Part shown: positions 27,401-34,737 of the stretch, piece by piece
How the letters are laid out: the number at the start of each line of letters is the position of its first letter
How positions within the stretch are numbered: the stretch's first letter is position 1
DNA from: Mucilaginibacter conchicola
GTDB taxonomy: Bacteria; Bacteroidota; Bacteroidia; Sphingobacteriales; Sphingobacteriaceae
Length of the DNA stretch: 64,000 bases
Reading direction: 5' to 3'
Assembly: GCF_003432115.1 (NCBI RefSeq)
Contig: NZ_QWDC01000001.1
Span: forward strand, 620,001-684,000
Notes under the pieces: generated by a model
The model's input: only the letters and a program-made list of their open reading frames with translations
Told to the model about the DNA's origin: nothing
Database searches by the model: none
Made by a program: the position numbers and the translations under genes

Positions 27401-27694
27401 GTTATTACCTGTAACGGCTACCTCTCGACGGGTATACCCCACGCTTGATACAATCAAAACATCATTAGTTGATGCGTTTATTTTGAAGTTACCGCCGGCA
27501 TCAGTAATAACGCCAACGCGGCTGTTACCTTTTAGGGATACGGTAACACCGGGTACCGGTTCTTTAGTAAGATTGTCTGTCACCTTACCGGAAATTGGCC
27601 CCTGCGCCATAGCCGCCGCTGCAGAAAACAACAGGGCAAAACATAGCATGAGCATTCTCCTGCCAAAGGAAAAATGAAGTAAATTTTTACTCAT
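24431..27694 (-). CDS. SusC/RagA TonB-linked outer membrane protein
   Basis: A 1087-residue receptor with signal peptide (about 1-30), carboxypeptidase regulatory-like domain (GKVTDNLTKEPVPGVTVSLKG), plug with the SusC signature VVVIGFGTRKKKDVTSSIS and RIRGVSTFNAAEPLYVIDGIP, and a TonB barrel ending LLGLKASF. No STN domain is present, so it is not a FecR signal transducer; the nearby GntR regulator probably replaces that control. It is the first gene of the susCD unit. The 240-bp upstream region holds the GH5 terminator, a 16-bp direct-repeat operator and a weak -7 box (TATCCTTG), leaving a leader of about 60 nt. Confidence 0.95.
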   Translation of the reverse strand: MSKNLLHFSFGRRMLMLCFALLFSAAAAMAQGPISGKVTDNLTKEPVPGVTVSLKGNSRVGVITDAGGNFKINASTNDVLIVSSVGYTRREVAVTGNNMAITLESESKALSDVVVIGFGTRKKKDVTSSISTVSSDQIEKSTALSPEMALQGQATGVNVTSAGADPTARPTVRIRGVSTFNAAEPLYVIDGIPFLEGGAGKQVDETNAPTLRGTVNIYNIINPADIESISVLKDASAAAIYGVRAANGVILITTKRGKKGQMRIDFDGQYGKLSVPKTYKVLNTQQYTKYYTDFYNAYPELKNNAPVPIGQSQDFGSFFDPASPNYIGNLPTYDWQDAIQNKDASLVNYNVRASGGTEATTYNLSAGYSRNDGAFKGINANRYSIASNVDSKFGKYVSAGLNLRLVQGKSNLGQFGGFTNDLQTYRAAPFQPIYGNGANGYAPLYSLTHPLTPGQFTEGVDYNKIYGVKSTNMNNYLGALSLNSSTSNNQSVVGNAYIQIEPVKNLKIKGIYSGTQFRVEQKTYTDFGTWQFSETPKNPYDGYASPPLGSTPNALGMINSVTTSIQKSVNINYNHSFGDHNIDLTADASQQTLKWVSYGQNGSIYTTDPSLRYYGVSPDSKSYYSNNADNAVIGLLGRASYNYKSKYYLDAVYRNDRSSRFAPGNRTSNNYGFSASWRISAEDFMKSLTWINDLKLRGGYGGLGNDQTTAGWKYLSAAGTPVPSYNLGDVQTNNPGITFPNFANVGLTWENKYTTNVGFDAVMFNNKFNVTVEYYRAVTKGIIQSYLPPPSSTIKNNVDVNIGDVLNRGFEFNVGYNDRFGDIGINLSGNLTTVHNEVLKLYQHQALRGNGYSLEEGQPIGFLYGYKVGGIFQSQAEVDAYKAKINDQNAKATAPGDMYFQDIHGSPKAGSTAYNNTPDGIVNSNDQTNIGNTIPKYVYGFTIGADYKGFDISAFFQGKGGFKKYNYARAAGETAGAFRNQFVSVLNAWTPTNTNTDMPRAVYQDPNGNSRFSDRFVEDGGYLRFQNLTVGYTFPKALLGRTNVLQNLRISLTGINLFTVTDYTGIDPENDFSPSTRQFLLGLKASF

Positions 27695-27756
27695 AATAGT
27701 TAATAATTAAGTTTAATTGGTTGGTTTATGAAAGTTGTTCGGCTTTTAACCTATAT

Positions 27757-27764
27757 CAAGGATA
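27757..27764 (-). promoter_or_regulatory. Probable -7 box of the second susCD unit (TATCCTTG)
   Basis: TATCCTTG on the minus strand matches TAnnTTTG at seven of eight positions. It stands 22 bp from the edge of the upstream direct repeat, the same distance as in the GH5 unit. Confidence 0.4.
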
Positions 27765-27786
27765 CGGGTAAGTGTGCTGGTTTCTG

Positions 27787-27802
27787 TACTGTCCCGTGCT
27801 GT
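27787..27802 (-). promoter_or_regulatory. CAGTA direct-repeat operator, susC copy
   Basis: On the minus strand this reads ACAGCACGGGACAGTA. It aligns without gaps with the copies upstream of the esterase and GH5 genes, with the two CAG cores 10 bp apart. A further CAGCA lies just beyond it. Confidence 0.55.
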
Positions 27803-27850
27803 GCTGTATTAAGGCTTATGAAGCACGCGCTTACCTATTGATTATCAAAC

Positions 27851-27888
27851 AAAAACAGCGTTACCATATCGTGTACGGCAACGCTGTG
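27851..27888 (-). terminator. Intrinsic terminator after the GH5 gene
   Basis: ACAGCGTTGCC and GGTAACGCTGT arms (one wobble) form a hairpin followed by TTTTTGTTT in the minus direction, 47 bp beyond the GH5 stop. Confidence 0.82.
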
Positions 27889-27934
27889 CTCAAATCAAAA
27901 TCAACGTATTATAGTAATCAGGTTAAAGGGGTAT

Positions 27935-29506
27935 TTATTGCTTTTGTATGCTGATGTTATCCAGCCAGAAATCAATGTTTGCATCGCTTTTGTAAACAAA
28001 AAGGAATACGCTGTTCAGAGTAGCGGGCGTGCTAAAAGTGGCGGTTTTGGTACTGCTACCGCTTGCTGTAAAATCTAACGATACGATCTGTGTCTCGGCA
28101 CCGCCCTGGGTGTTGGTTATTTTGATACCAAGGCTGCTCGGCGCAACGGTGGCAGCACTATTTTTACCCCAGGCAGTTATTTTGTAAGTGGTGCCCGGCG
28201 CCAGGTAGATCACCTGCCCTGCCCCGCTGGCCCCGCCTGATGGGATCTTTACAGAATAAAGTCCGTTGTTTAGGTTGGCCGGCGTATTATCCAGTTCGGC
28301 TGAGCCAAAATTTATCCAGTTCTCGATACTTTTTGAAGTGTTTTGCGGGCTGCCGTCTTCAAAGCTAAGGTTGGTGGCCAGCACAGCAGGCGATGTCATC
28401 TCGGCGCCGTTTAGGTTTACGCCCCCATGTGTATCCAGCCAAAGCAAATTGCCCACAAAGCTGAGGTTGCCCGGCTTAGCCCCTGATACATTATCTATAG
28501 CATACCCGCCGCCGGAGCCTGTTGTGGTTAGTTTGTGTACATCGGTACCATCCCACTGCCAGCCTATACGACCAATGTTTTTTGGCACGGCGTTTTTATA
28601 AACTATAGCGGCAATTGCACTTGATATATTCGCACCTACACCAAACTCACCTATCATTAGCGCCAGCTTTTTAGCCGTAACATCATTAATATAGTTTTGC
28701 AGGCGGGTATCGCCATACACCCACGACTCATAGGTGTGCAGAGAGAACATTATGTTTTTGTATTTGGCGGTAAGGTTTGTGCCGTAAGTCAAAATACCGC
28801 TTTGCTTTGCTCCCTGCGTGTATCCACCGGCCTGTCCGTAGCCATGCTCGTCGCAAACAATAACGTTGTTGTTACCCGCATCGCGAATGGTTTTAATAAC
28901 GGCGTCATGGTCGTTCAGCCAATCGGCGGGTACATCTGTACCGGCAGGCCCGGGTTCGTTCATAATATTGAACCATACGTAAGGGTTGTTTTTGTATTTA
29001 ACGGCAAGGTCTTTATACCAGGCAGATAAGCCTGTAAGTTCCGCAGGTGTTGGATATTTACCCGTCCAGTTATGTTCCTCTACCATCACCACTACCTTCT
29101 TATCCGTGAAAGCTTTGATGATGCCATCCATATCAGTGTTGTTCTGGTTAATATTGCTGAACTCGGGCCAGCAATTTAGGCGCACGGCATTAAATTTCCA
29201 GGTATCGGTTATAAGCCCCACATCGGGCAGTGTAGCGTGCGCCCATGGCCAATACGGGCCGTTCACATTCATACCTACAGGCACAAACTCTTTACCATCT
29301 GGCCCAATGATTTTAGTATCCTGAATGGTGAAACCTTTGGTTTCGGCGGGTGGCGGGTTATTGGTGTTGTTGCCGCCGTTGCTATTACTGTTATTATCGG
29401 GCGTTATATTTTTCTTGCTGCATGCCATCAGCATAAATGACGCGGTGAACAGTACAGCTGCAGCGCAGCAGAAAACAGTACGGAACGTTTTTGTAAAAAA
29501 TATCAT
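27935..29506 (-). CDS. GH5 cellulase-family hydrolase with C-terminal carbohydrate-binding domain, lipoprotein
   Basis: A 523-residue lipoprotein (lipobox LMAC, Cys at about 29). After a low-complexity Asn/Gly/Pro linker comes a GH5 TIM barrel: VPVGMNVNGPYW, the acid/base Glu in WFNIMNEPG, IVCDEHGYG, and the nucleophile Glu in LMIGEFGVG. The last ~150 residues form a beta-sandwich resembling a family 4/16-type binding module (ATNLSFEDGSPQNTSKSIENW to the end). GH5 covers endoglucanases, mannanases and others, so specificity stays open. With GH97 and GH27 enzymes nearby, galactomannan is one candidate. It has its own promoter, the shared 16-bp operator and its own terminator. Confidence 0.88.
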   Translation of the reverse strand: MIFFTKTFRTVFCCAAAVLFTASFMLMACSKKNITPDNNSNSNGGNNTNNPPPAETKGFTIQDTKIIGPDGKEFVPVGMNVNGPYWPWAHATLPDVGLITDTWKFNAVRLNCWPEFSNINQNNTDMDGIIKAFTDKKVVVMVEEHNWTGKYPTPAELTGLSAWYKDLAVKYKNNPYVWFNIMNEPGPAGTDVPADWLNDHDAVIKTIRDAGNNNVIVCDEHGYGQAGGYTQGAKQSGILTYGTNLTAKYKNIMFSLHTYESWVYGDTRLQNYINDVTAKKLALMIGEFGVGANISSAIAAIVYKNAVPKNIGRIGWQWDGTDVHKLTTTGSGGGYAIDNVSGAKPGNLSFVGNLLWLDTHGGVNLNGAEMTSPAVLATNLSFEDGSPQNTSKSIENWINFGSAELDNTPANLNNGLYSVKIPSGGASGAGQVIYLAPGTTYKITAWGKNSAATVAPSSLGIKITNTQGGAETQIVSLDFTASGSSTKTATFSTPATLNSVFLFVYKSDANIDFWLDNISIQKQ

Positions 29507-29530
29507 AAGCAGGTTGTTTTTGGGTTATAC

Positions 29531-29538
29531 CAAACCTA
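29531..29538 (-). promoter_or_regulatory. -7 box of the GH5 gene (TAGGTTTG)
   Basis: TAGGTTTG on the minus strand is an exact TAnnTTTG match, 24 bp before the GH5 ATG. The -33 region has no TTTG but is next to the direct-repeat operator, as expected for an activated promoter. Confidence 0.6.
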
Positions 29539-29560
29539 CTTAAGGCACTCTGCTTTAGCA

Positions 29561-29576
29561 TACTGTGCTATACTGT
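29561..29576 (-). promoter_or_regulatory. CAGTA direct-repeat operator, GH5 copy
   Basis: On the minus strand this reads ACAGTATAGCACAGTA: two perfect ACAGTA units 10 bp apart. It is the cleanest of three copies and starts 22 bp beyond an exact -7 box. Confidence 0.6.
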
Positions 29577-29599
29577 AATGGAGAGGGGTGCATAAAACA

Positions 29600-29724
29600 A
29601 GTCATTTCGAGCCAACAGTGTTGGGGTTGTACGAAGGGGCGAGGCGAGAAATCCTGTTAATCTGTAAGTTTCACTTTTTTGTAATAACAAGATTTCTCCT
29701 CGCTATCGCTCGCCCGAAATGACT
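29600..29724. repeat. Dispersed palindromic repeat (GTCATTTCGA type), complete
   Basis: The outer arms AGTCATTTCGAGC and GCCCGAAATGACT and the inner arms GCGAGAAATCCTGTTA and TAACAAGATTTCTCCTCGC form a long imperfect inverted repeat of about 125 bp. A half copy is at 34658-34696. It lies between convergent or tandem genes and may also terminate the DUF4199 transcript. Confidence 0.75.
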
Positions 29725-29726
29725 AA

Positions 29727-30269
29727 TCAACTCAAAGCAGCTACTGCGCCATTCCTGTTCTTGCGCTTCAATATCAATGCACTAATAAGGCTCACTACCA
29801 GGGCCAAAGGCAATATTTCCATATAAGTAAGCAGTATCACCCCGAAAATTGAACCGTACATTTTCTCCATGCTGTGCATCATTTTTATCCCGTCGGCAAT
29901 TTCAGCGGCGCTTTTACCGCTATGCTGTATCCGTTCAATACTGCGGGCGGTGTACCTCTCCATAAAATCGGGAATGAAGAAATAATAATCGATAAGCCAG
30001 GCAATAACATAAACTGTTGATGCCACCAGGCTGATGTACAAACCAATTTTAAAAGCCTGCCCAAATGTGATGGCGCCAGCATTCTGCTTATCGCGATAGG
30101 TTTTGATGGCTACAAAAATAAACGAGAACGCCAACAGCATTGAGGCATATCCCAACCACATGTTACCTTCAAACGTGCCAATGGCATAGCAGTAACTGAT
30201 ACTACCCAGCATCCAAAGCGTTACAATTGTGGCGGCGATGGCGCCATACCTAAGTACATATTTTTTCAT
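29727..30269 (-). CDS. DUF4199 family membrane protein
   Basis: A 180-residue integral membrane protein with four predicted helices: about 10-30, 38-55, 75-97 and 140-165. The sequence FGQAFKIGLYISLVASTVYVIAWLIDYYFFIPDF in the middle is the characteristic DUF4199 part, followed by an amphipathic loop with ERIQHSGKSAAEIADG. The function of DUF4199 is unknown. It lies 114 bp downstream of a membrane-bound LuxR-type regulator in the same direction, a neighbourhood that suggests a regulator-target or regulator-sensor pair. A palindromic repeat follows the stop. Confidence 0.8.
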   Translation of the reverse strand: MKKYVLRYGAIAATIVTLWMLGSISYCYAIGTFEGNMWLGYASMLLAFSFIFVAIKTYRDKQNAGAITFGQAFKIGLYISLVASTVYVIAWLIDYYFFIPDFMERYTARSIERIQHSGKSAAEIADGIKMMHSMEKMYGSIFGVILLTYMEILPLALVVSLISALILKRKNRNGAVAALS

Positions 30270-30383
30270 CGTGTTTAAGTTTTAATTCGGCTCAAAATTG
30301 GGCATACCGCTCCAAACAAGACTCATACTTTAGGGTGATTTTGCTAAAACATCAACCTTTTCATACTAAAGTACTAATCTTTT

Positions 30384-30875
30384 TTAAGCGATGAGGCGCA
30401 GCTTTTTAGCTTTATCAACCGCTTGGGTACGGCGCTGTACATCAAGCTTTTCAAATACTTTTGATGAATGGGTTTTAATGGTATTGAGCGATACAAACAT
30501 TTGATCGGCTATATCCTGGTTGCTCAGGCCTTTGGCCATTAGCTGCAGCACTTCCAGTTCGCGTTTGCTAAGGCCGGTGCTTGCTAAGGCTTCGTTATCG
30601 GCTTCAAAGTTTTGGGGATCAATGATGACCTTCTTCTCTATGATGAGTGTCTCGGTTTTGGGTTTAGACAGTTTGGAGTACAACCACATACCCAGGGCGG
30701 TAAACACCACGGCTACCCCACCGGCATATAGCTCAACAGAATTATCAATGATGATAAAATGCCACTCCAGCCACCTTAACAGCAGCAGCAATACGGCCAG
30801 CAGAACGCCATAAAGAATAACCGAACGATATTGGGAAATAAAATTTAGCAGCATTATTATCTTAAAATAAGGCAT
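30384..30875 (-). CDS. Membrane-anchored LuxR-type transcription regulator
   Basis: I place the start at the ATG at 30875 (MPYFKIIMLLNF), with another ATG at 30854; an upstream TTG at 30908 would overlap the preceding gene and is less likely. The protein has two membrane helices (SVILYGVLLAVLLLLLRWLE and VELYAGGVAVVFTALGMWLY), a linker, and a LuxR helix-turn-helix: LSKRELEVLQLMAKGLSNQDIADQM, then SLNTIKTHSSKVFEKLDVQRR. No receiver domain is present, so it is a one-component membrane regulator. Pairing with the DUF4199 membrane protein downstream suggests that they act together. Signal and targets are unknown. Confidence 0.85.
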   Translation of the reverse strand: MPYFKIIMLLNFISQYRSVILYGVLLAVLLLLLRWLEWHFIIIDNSVELYAGGVAVVFTALGMWLYSKLSKPKTETLIIEKKVIIDPQNFEADNEALASTGLSKRELEVLQLMAKGLSNQDIADQMFVSLNTIKTHSSKVFEKLDVQRRTQAVDKAKKLRLIA

Positions 30876-30904
30876 AATGCCGCTAATATCAAAAACTAAG
30901 ATGA

Positions 30905-31798
30905 TCAAAAACTTTCGTCGCCAAGCAGCTTGTTGAGGTAGGCTCCTGTAAAACTGCCTGCAGCCACCGCATTTGCCACACTTCGCATTGGCGAACAGCT
31001 ATCACCTACCGCAAATACGCCGGGTAGGTTGGTTTCACCAAACATGTTTACCTGTAAGTGCCCGGTTGATGTAAAATCGCAACCAAGTTGCTTTGGTATA
31101 TCACTCTTCTGCACAAAAGCAGGGCGATAGAAAATAAACTCCACAGCTATACCCTTACCATTGGCTAATGAGATATGATTTACATGCCCTTTTTCATGCA
31201 CCAGGGCTGTGATTGGTGATTCGATGATATTGATCTTATGTTTCTTCAGCTTTATTAATTGTTCCTCGTTAAAAGTGGCAGTACCGTTGGTAAATACTGT
31301 TAAATGCTTGCTCCAGTTGTTGATGAGTTTGGCATATTCAAAACCTTCGTCTCCGTTGCCAATAACCGCCAGCTTCTTACCACGCTCTTCATAACCATGG
31401 CAATATGGACAGTGGATAACAGACTTTGGCCAGCAGGCCGAAAAGCCAGGAATATCCGGCAAAATATCTTTTATACCGGTTGCAAAGATGATCTTACGGG
31501 CTTTAAATTTCTGGCCATCAATAGTTACCACCTCAAAGTTTTCACCGTTATTTATTACCTGGCTAACTGTATCTACTATGAGGTTTACAGATGGATATTG
31601 TAAAACCTGTTTGCGTGCGGCCAGTGCAATAGCATCCGGCTCGGCCCCATCCTGCGTAAGAAAATTATGTGAGTGCGCTACTTTTTTATTGCACGGATCC
31701 TGATTATCGATCACTACAACATTTCTTAAAGCGCGCCCCAGGCTCATCGCTGCCGATAAACCGGCGTAGCTTCCACCAATAATTATTACATCTGCCAT
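30905..31798 (-). CDS. Thioredoxin reductase-like NAD(P)/FAD oxidoreductase
   Basis: A 297-residue flavoprotein with FAD motif IIGGSYAGLSAAMSLGRA at the N-terminus, a CPYCHGYE redox-active pair in the middle (about residue 131), the NAD(P) motif VIGNGDEGFEYA, and the second FAD motif GVFAVGDSC near the C-terminus. This layout matches the compact thioredoxin-reductase-like family. No thioredoxin partner is adjacent, and its physiological substrate is unknown. The CxxC suggests reduction of a disulfide. The gene is followed immediately by the LuxR regulator, so the three genes 31798-29727 may share a transcript. Confidence 0.87.
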   Translation of the reverse strand: MADVIIIGGSYAGLSAAMSLGRALRNVVVIDNQDPCNKKVAHSHNFLTQDGAEPDAIALAARKQVLQYPSVNLIVDTVSQVINNGENFEVVTIDGQKFKARKIIFATGIKDILPDIPGFSACWPKSVIHCPYCHGYEERGKKLAVIGNGDEGFEYAKLINNWSKHLTVFTNGTATFNEEQLIKLKKHKINIIESPITALVHEKGHVNHISLANGKGIAVEFIFYRPAFVQKSDIPKQLGCDFTSTGHLQVNMFGETNLPGVFAVGDSCSPMRSVANAVAAGSFTGAYLNKLLGDESF

Positions 31799-31965
31799 GT
31801 CATTAATATTTACAATGCATCAAAGTTGCATTTATAAATCAATTTATCAAATAGTATTTTGTAAAACTTATGTAAGGCTTTAAACGTAAAAAAAGCAAAG
31901 TTAAATTGGCCTTGCAAGCCTACATTAGAGCGATTTTTGTTAATATTAGGCCATAAACATTCCGC

Positions 31966-32889
31966 ATGAAAAAGGTATCAGTTGTTACCATCAATTTTAA
32001 CCAGGATAAAATAACCGAAGAACTGTTGGTATCCATCGCCGAAACCAACACCTACCCTGCCCTTGAGGTAATTGTTGTAGATAACGGCAGCACAGTTAAT
32101 CCTATACCGCTGTGGACGAGCAAATACCCCGACGTAAAATTCATCCGCTCAGAAACAAACGAGGGCTTTGCAGGTGGTAATAATATTGGTATAGCGCAGG
32201 CAACCGGAGATTATTATTTCCTGGTGAATAACGACACCGAGTTTTCGCCGGGGCTGGTGCAAAAGCTGGTTGATATTTTAGATACACACCCCGAGGTGGG
32301 CATTATATCGCCAAAACTGGTTTATGATTTCGACCGGAGCGTTATACAGTATGTAGGCTTTACCCAGGTTGATTATTATACCTGCCGCAACCGCGCCGTT
32401 GGTAAAGGCGAAAAAGATACTGGCCAGTATGACAACCTGCTGGGCCAAACCGGCTACTGCCACGGCGGGGCCATGATGGTAAAAAAAGAGACCTGCGAAA
32501 AGGCCGGCTTAATGGCCAATAACTTCTTTATTTATTACGAAGAGGTTGACTGGGGCGAGCGTATCAACAAATCGGGCTACCAGGCCTGGGTACGCGGCGA
32601 TGCGGTGATATACCACAAAGAATCAATGACGGTGGGCAAGAATAGTCCGTTTAAGGAGTATTTTATGAACCGCAACCGCATCCTTTTCATTAGGAACAAT
32701 GCGCCTGCTTTTAAGGCGTTGGTGTTCTACATCTATTTTGTGTTATTGGTTGTACCCCGCAACATTATCAAATACATAAAAGAGAAACGTTACAACTTTA
32801 TCGGTCTGCTTTTCCGTGCCATCTGGTGGAATATAACGAACAGCAGGCATAGCACAAAACTGGGTTATACCGTTAACAAGGTATCATGA
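31966..32889 (+). CDS. Glycosyltransferase family 2
   Basis: A 307-residue GT2 enzyme of the rhamnosyltransferase-like kind: N-terminal VSVVTINFNQDKITEELL, the nucleotide-binding EVIVVDNGS, GFAGGNNIGI, the metal-binding LVNNDTEFSPG (a DxD-like NDTE), and FFIYYEEVDWGERI later. The C-terminus carries one hydrophobic helix (ALVFYIYFVLLVVP) that probably anchors it at the membrane. It would add a sugar to a cell-surface glycan. It overlaps the next GT2 gene by the four bases ATGA, so both are translated together. No further polysaccharide genes are adjacent. Confidence 0.9.
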   Translation: MKKVSVVTINFNQDKITEELLVSIAETNTYPALEVIVVDNGSTVNPIPLWTSKYPDVKFIRSETNEGFAGGNNIGIAQATGDYYFLVNNDTEFSPGLVQKLVDILDTHPEVGIISPKLVYDFDRSVIQYVGFTQVDYYTCRNRAVGKGEKDTGQYDNLLGQTGYCHGGAMMVKKETCEKAGLMANNFFIYYEEVDWGERINKSGYQAWVRGDAVIYHKESMTVGKNSPFKEYFMNRNRILFIRNNAPAFKALVFYIYFVLLVVPRNIIKYIKEKRYNFIGLLFRAIWWNITNSRHSTKLGYTVNKVS

Positions 32890-34061
32890 TAGCAGCACTC
32901 TGGATAAGTCTTTTTATTGTGGCCTATACTTTCGTAGGCTATGGTTTCCTGCTTTATTTTATCATCAAAATAAAACGTGCGTTTAAAGGCAAACCCCAAT
33001 TGCCTGATGTTGCGCCGGAAGACCTGCCAACCTGTACGCTGGTGGTAGCTGCCTACAATGAGGAGCATTTTATTGCCGAAAAGATAAAGAACAGCCTTGG
33101 CCTGCAGTACCCCGCCGGTAAGCTTAAATTTGTTTTTGTTACCGATGGATCATCAGACAATACGCCAGATGTGATTGCGCAATACCCGCAGATACAACTG
33201 CTGCATAAGCCCGAACGCGCCGGTAAAATAGCTGCAGTACACCGCGCCATGGAATATGTGGATACAGAGGTAGTGGTATTTACCGATGCCAACACTTTTT
33301 TGAACCCTGAGGCTATGATACGTATCTGTCGCCATTATAGCGACCGCACCGTGGGCTCTGTGGCGGGCGAAAAACGCGTACACATGAACTCAAATGCTGA
33401 TGCCAGCGCAGCAGGCGAAGGTTTCTACTGGAAATATGAATCGACCCTGAAGAAATGGGATTCGGAACTGTACTCGGTAGTAGGTGCAGCCGGTGAGCTT
33501 TTCAGTGTGCGCCGCGACCTGTATCAGGATGTACCATCAGATACCGTGCTGGATGATTTTATGATATCGATGCTGATAGCCGAACAAGGTTACCGCATTA
33601 TTTACGAACCGGATGCCTACGCCGTAGAGACGGCCTCAGAGAATGTATCTGAAGAACTGAAACGCAAGATCCGCATTGCGGCGGGTGGCATACAATCTAT
33701 TTTACGATTGAAGAGTTTATTGTTTTCGTTTAAATATCCTGTATTGTCTTTCCAATACGTTAGCCACCGTGTATTGCGGTGGACGGTGACGCCGTTTTTT
33801 TTGATACTGGCTTTTGTACTTAACCTGCTGATGGTTATTGAAGGCACCAACTGGTTTTATATTGCCATGTTTGCCGCTCAGGTGTTATTCTATTGCCTTG
33901 CCCTGTTAGGCTTTGTGATGGAGAAGCGTCAGATCCGTATTAAAGCGCTGTTTATCCCCTATTACTTCTGCGTAATGAATTATGCCGTACTGGCGGGCAT
34001 TATCCGTTATTTTACAAAGAAACAGAGTTCGGTTTGGGAGAAAGCGCAGAGGAAGATGTAG
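32886..34061 (+). CDS. Membrane glycosyltransferase family 2
   Basis: A 391-residue integral membrane GT2. A helix at the N-terminus (LWISLFIVAYTFVGYGFLLYF) precedes a catalytic domain with TLVVAAYNEEHFI, FVTDGSSDNTPD, VVFTDANTF (DxN/D metal site) and VLDDFMISMLI, followed by a QxxRW-like region RKIRIAAGGIQSI, and three C-terminal helices. The organisation resembles processive polysaccharide synthases of the hyaluronan/PgaC type, but the classical QRRRW motif is not exact. It starts inside the previous gene (ATGA overlap). The product polymer is unknown. A 47-bp inverted repeat follows the stop. Confidence 0.88.
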   Translation: MIAALWISLFIVAYTFVGYGFLLYFIIKIKRAFKGKPQLPDVAPEDLPTCTLVVAAYNEEHFIAEKIKNSLGLQYPAGKLKFVFVTDGSSDNTPDVIAQYPQIQLLHKPERAGKIAAVHRAMEYVDTEVVVFTDANTFLNPEAMIRICRHYSDRTVGSVAGEKRVHMNSNADASAAGEGFYWKYESTLKKWDSELYSVVGAAGELFSVRRDLYQDVPSDTVLDDFMISMLIAEQGYRIIYEPDAYAVETASENVSEELKRKIRIAAGGIQSILRLKSLLFSFKYPVLSFQYVSHRVLRWTVTPFFLILAFVLNLLMVIEGTNWFYIAMFAAQVLFYCLALLGFVMEKRQIRIKALFIPYYFCVMNYAVLAGIIRYFTKKQSSVWEKAQRKM

Positions 34062-34079
34062 GAAAAAGTGATGTCACTA

Positions 34080-34128
34080 TGAGCTTGTCGAAGACCTCGC
34101 CGCGTGTTGAGTGGTTCGACAGGCTCAC
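34080..34128. repeat. Inverted repeat between convergent genes
   Basis: TGAGCTTGTCGAAGACC and GTGGTTCGACAGGCTCACC form an imperfect palindrome that overlaps the stop of the DUF6265 gene. It resembles dispersed intergenic palindromes in Bacteroidota and may serve as terminator for either gene. Confidence 0.6.
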
Positions 34129-34613
34129 CGTTTACTCAGCGTGTAGCTAAACGTTTCCTTTGTCCACTTACCAGTTTTGTCCTGCTCATCTAAAATGCAA
34201 TCCATTTTCTGCGGACTTAAACGTACATACGTTATCAAGACCTTTTTATCCTCAGAGGTAAACACCACTTTATTTTTCTCAACCGAAGTGGCAGGCATCA
34301 GATAGGGTTTGTCTTTATCTTCCCAGCCTATGCTGCCTTTGTTAAAATGGCGAAGTTGCAACACCGGTCCTTTGTCTGATTGCTCAATGGTCATAAACTC
34401 ATAGAAAACCACCTTGCCGTCTTTTACACAACGGAATACACTGACTATGTTATCACCCATTGGTTTGCCCCATATCTCCTGCATATCACCCCATTTGTGC
34501 TTCAGAGCCCAATTACCGGCCATAAAGCTGAGATTGTTTACAGAGGCTTTGGTTTGTGCATAGGTGACTGTGCTGTATAATACAATGATGAGGATAAGGA
34601 GTGTTTTTTTCAT
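34125..34613 (-). CDS. DUF6265 family secreted protein
   Basis: A 162-residue protein with a signal peptide (about 1-19, ending YAQ). It matches the DUF6265 family: NLSFMAGNWALKHKWGDMQEIWGKPMGDN near the N-terminus, VFYEFMTIEQSDKGPVLQLRHFN in the middle and a lipocalin-like run of short beta strands. Function is unknown; the fold is probably a small calycin-like barrel. It is a single-gene unit, converging with the glycosyltransferase pair. Confidence 0.78.
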   Translation of the reverse strand: MKKTLLILIIVLYSTVTYAQTKASVNNLSFMAGNWALKHKWGDMQEIWGKPMGDNIVSVFRCVKDGKVVFYEFMTIEQSDKGPVLQLRHFNKGSIGWEDKDKPYLMPATSVEKNKVVFTSEDKKVLITYVRLSPQKMDCILDEQDKTGKWTKETFSYTLSKR

Positions 34614-34657
34614 GAGGATAGGTTTTGATATGCTAATTTACAAACACATAGCATTAC

Positions 34658-34696
34658 TAACAAGATTTCTCCTCGCTATCGCTCGTTCGAAATGAC
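34658..34696. repeat. Half copy of the GTCATTTCGA palindromic repeat
   Basis: This 39-bp segment (TAACAAGATTTCTCCTCGC through CGAAATGAC) is nearly identical to the right half of the repeat at 29600-29724. The left half is absent, so it is a truncated copy. Confidence 0.7.
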
Positions 34697-34737
34697 ATAG
34701 TTTAAATCTTCACTCATTCCATTCTTCATTTATCAAA

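Noticed and set aside
30876..30908. TTG start for the LuxR regulator
   Set aside because: It overlaps the stop of the preceding gene and adds residues outside the family pattern, while two ATG codons follow closely.
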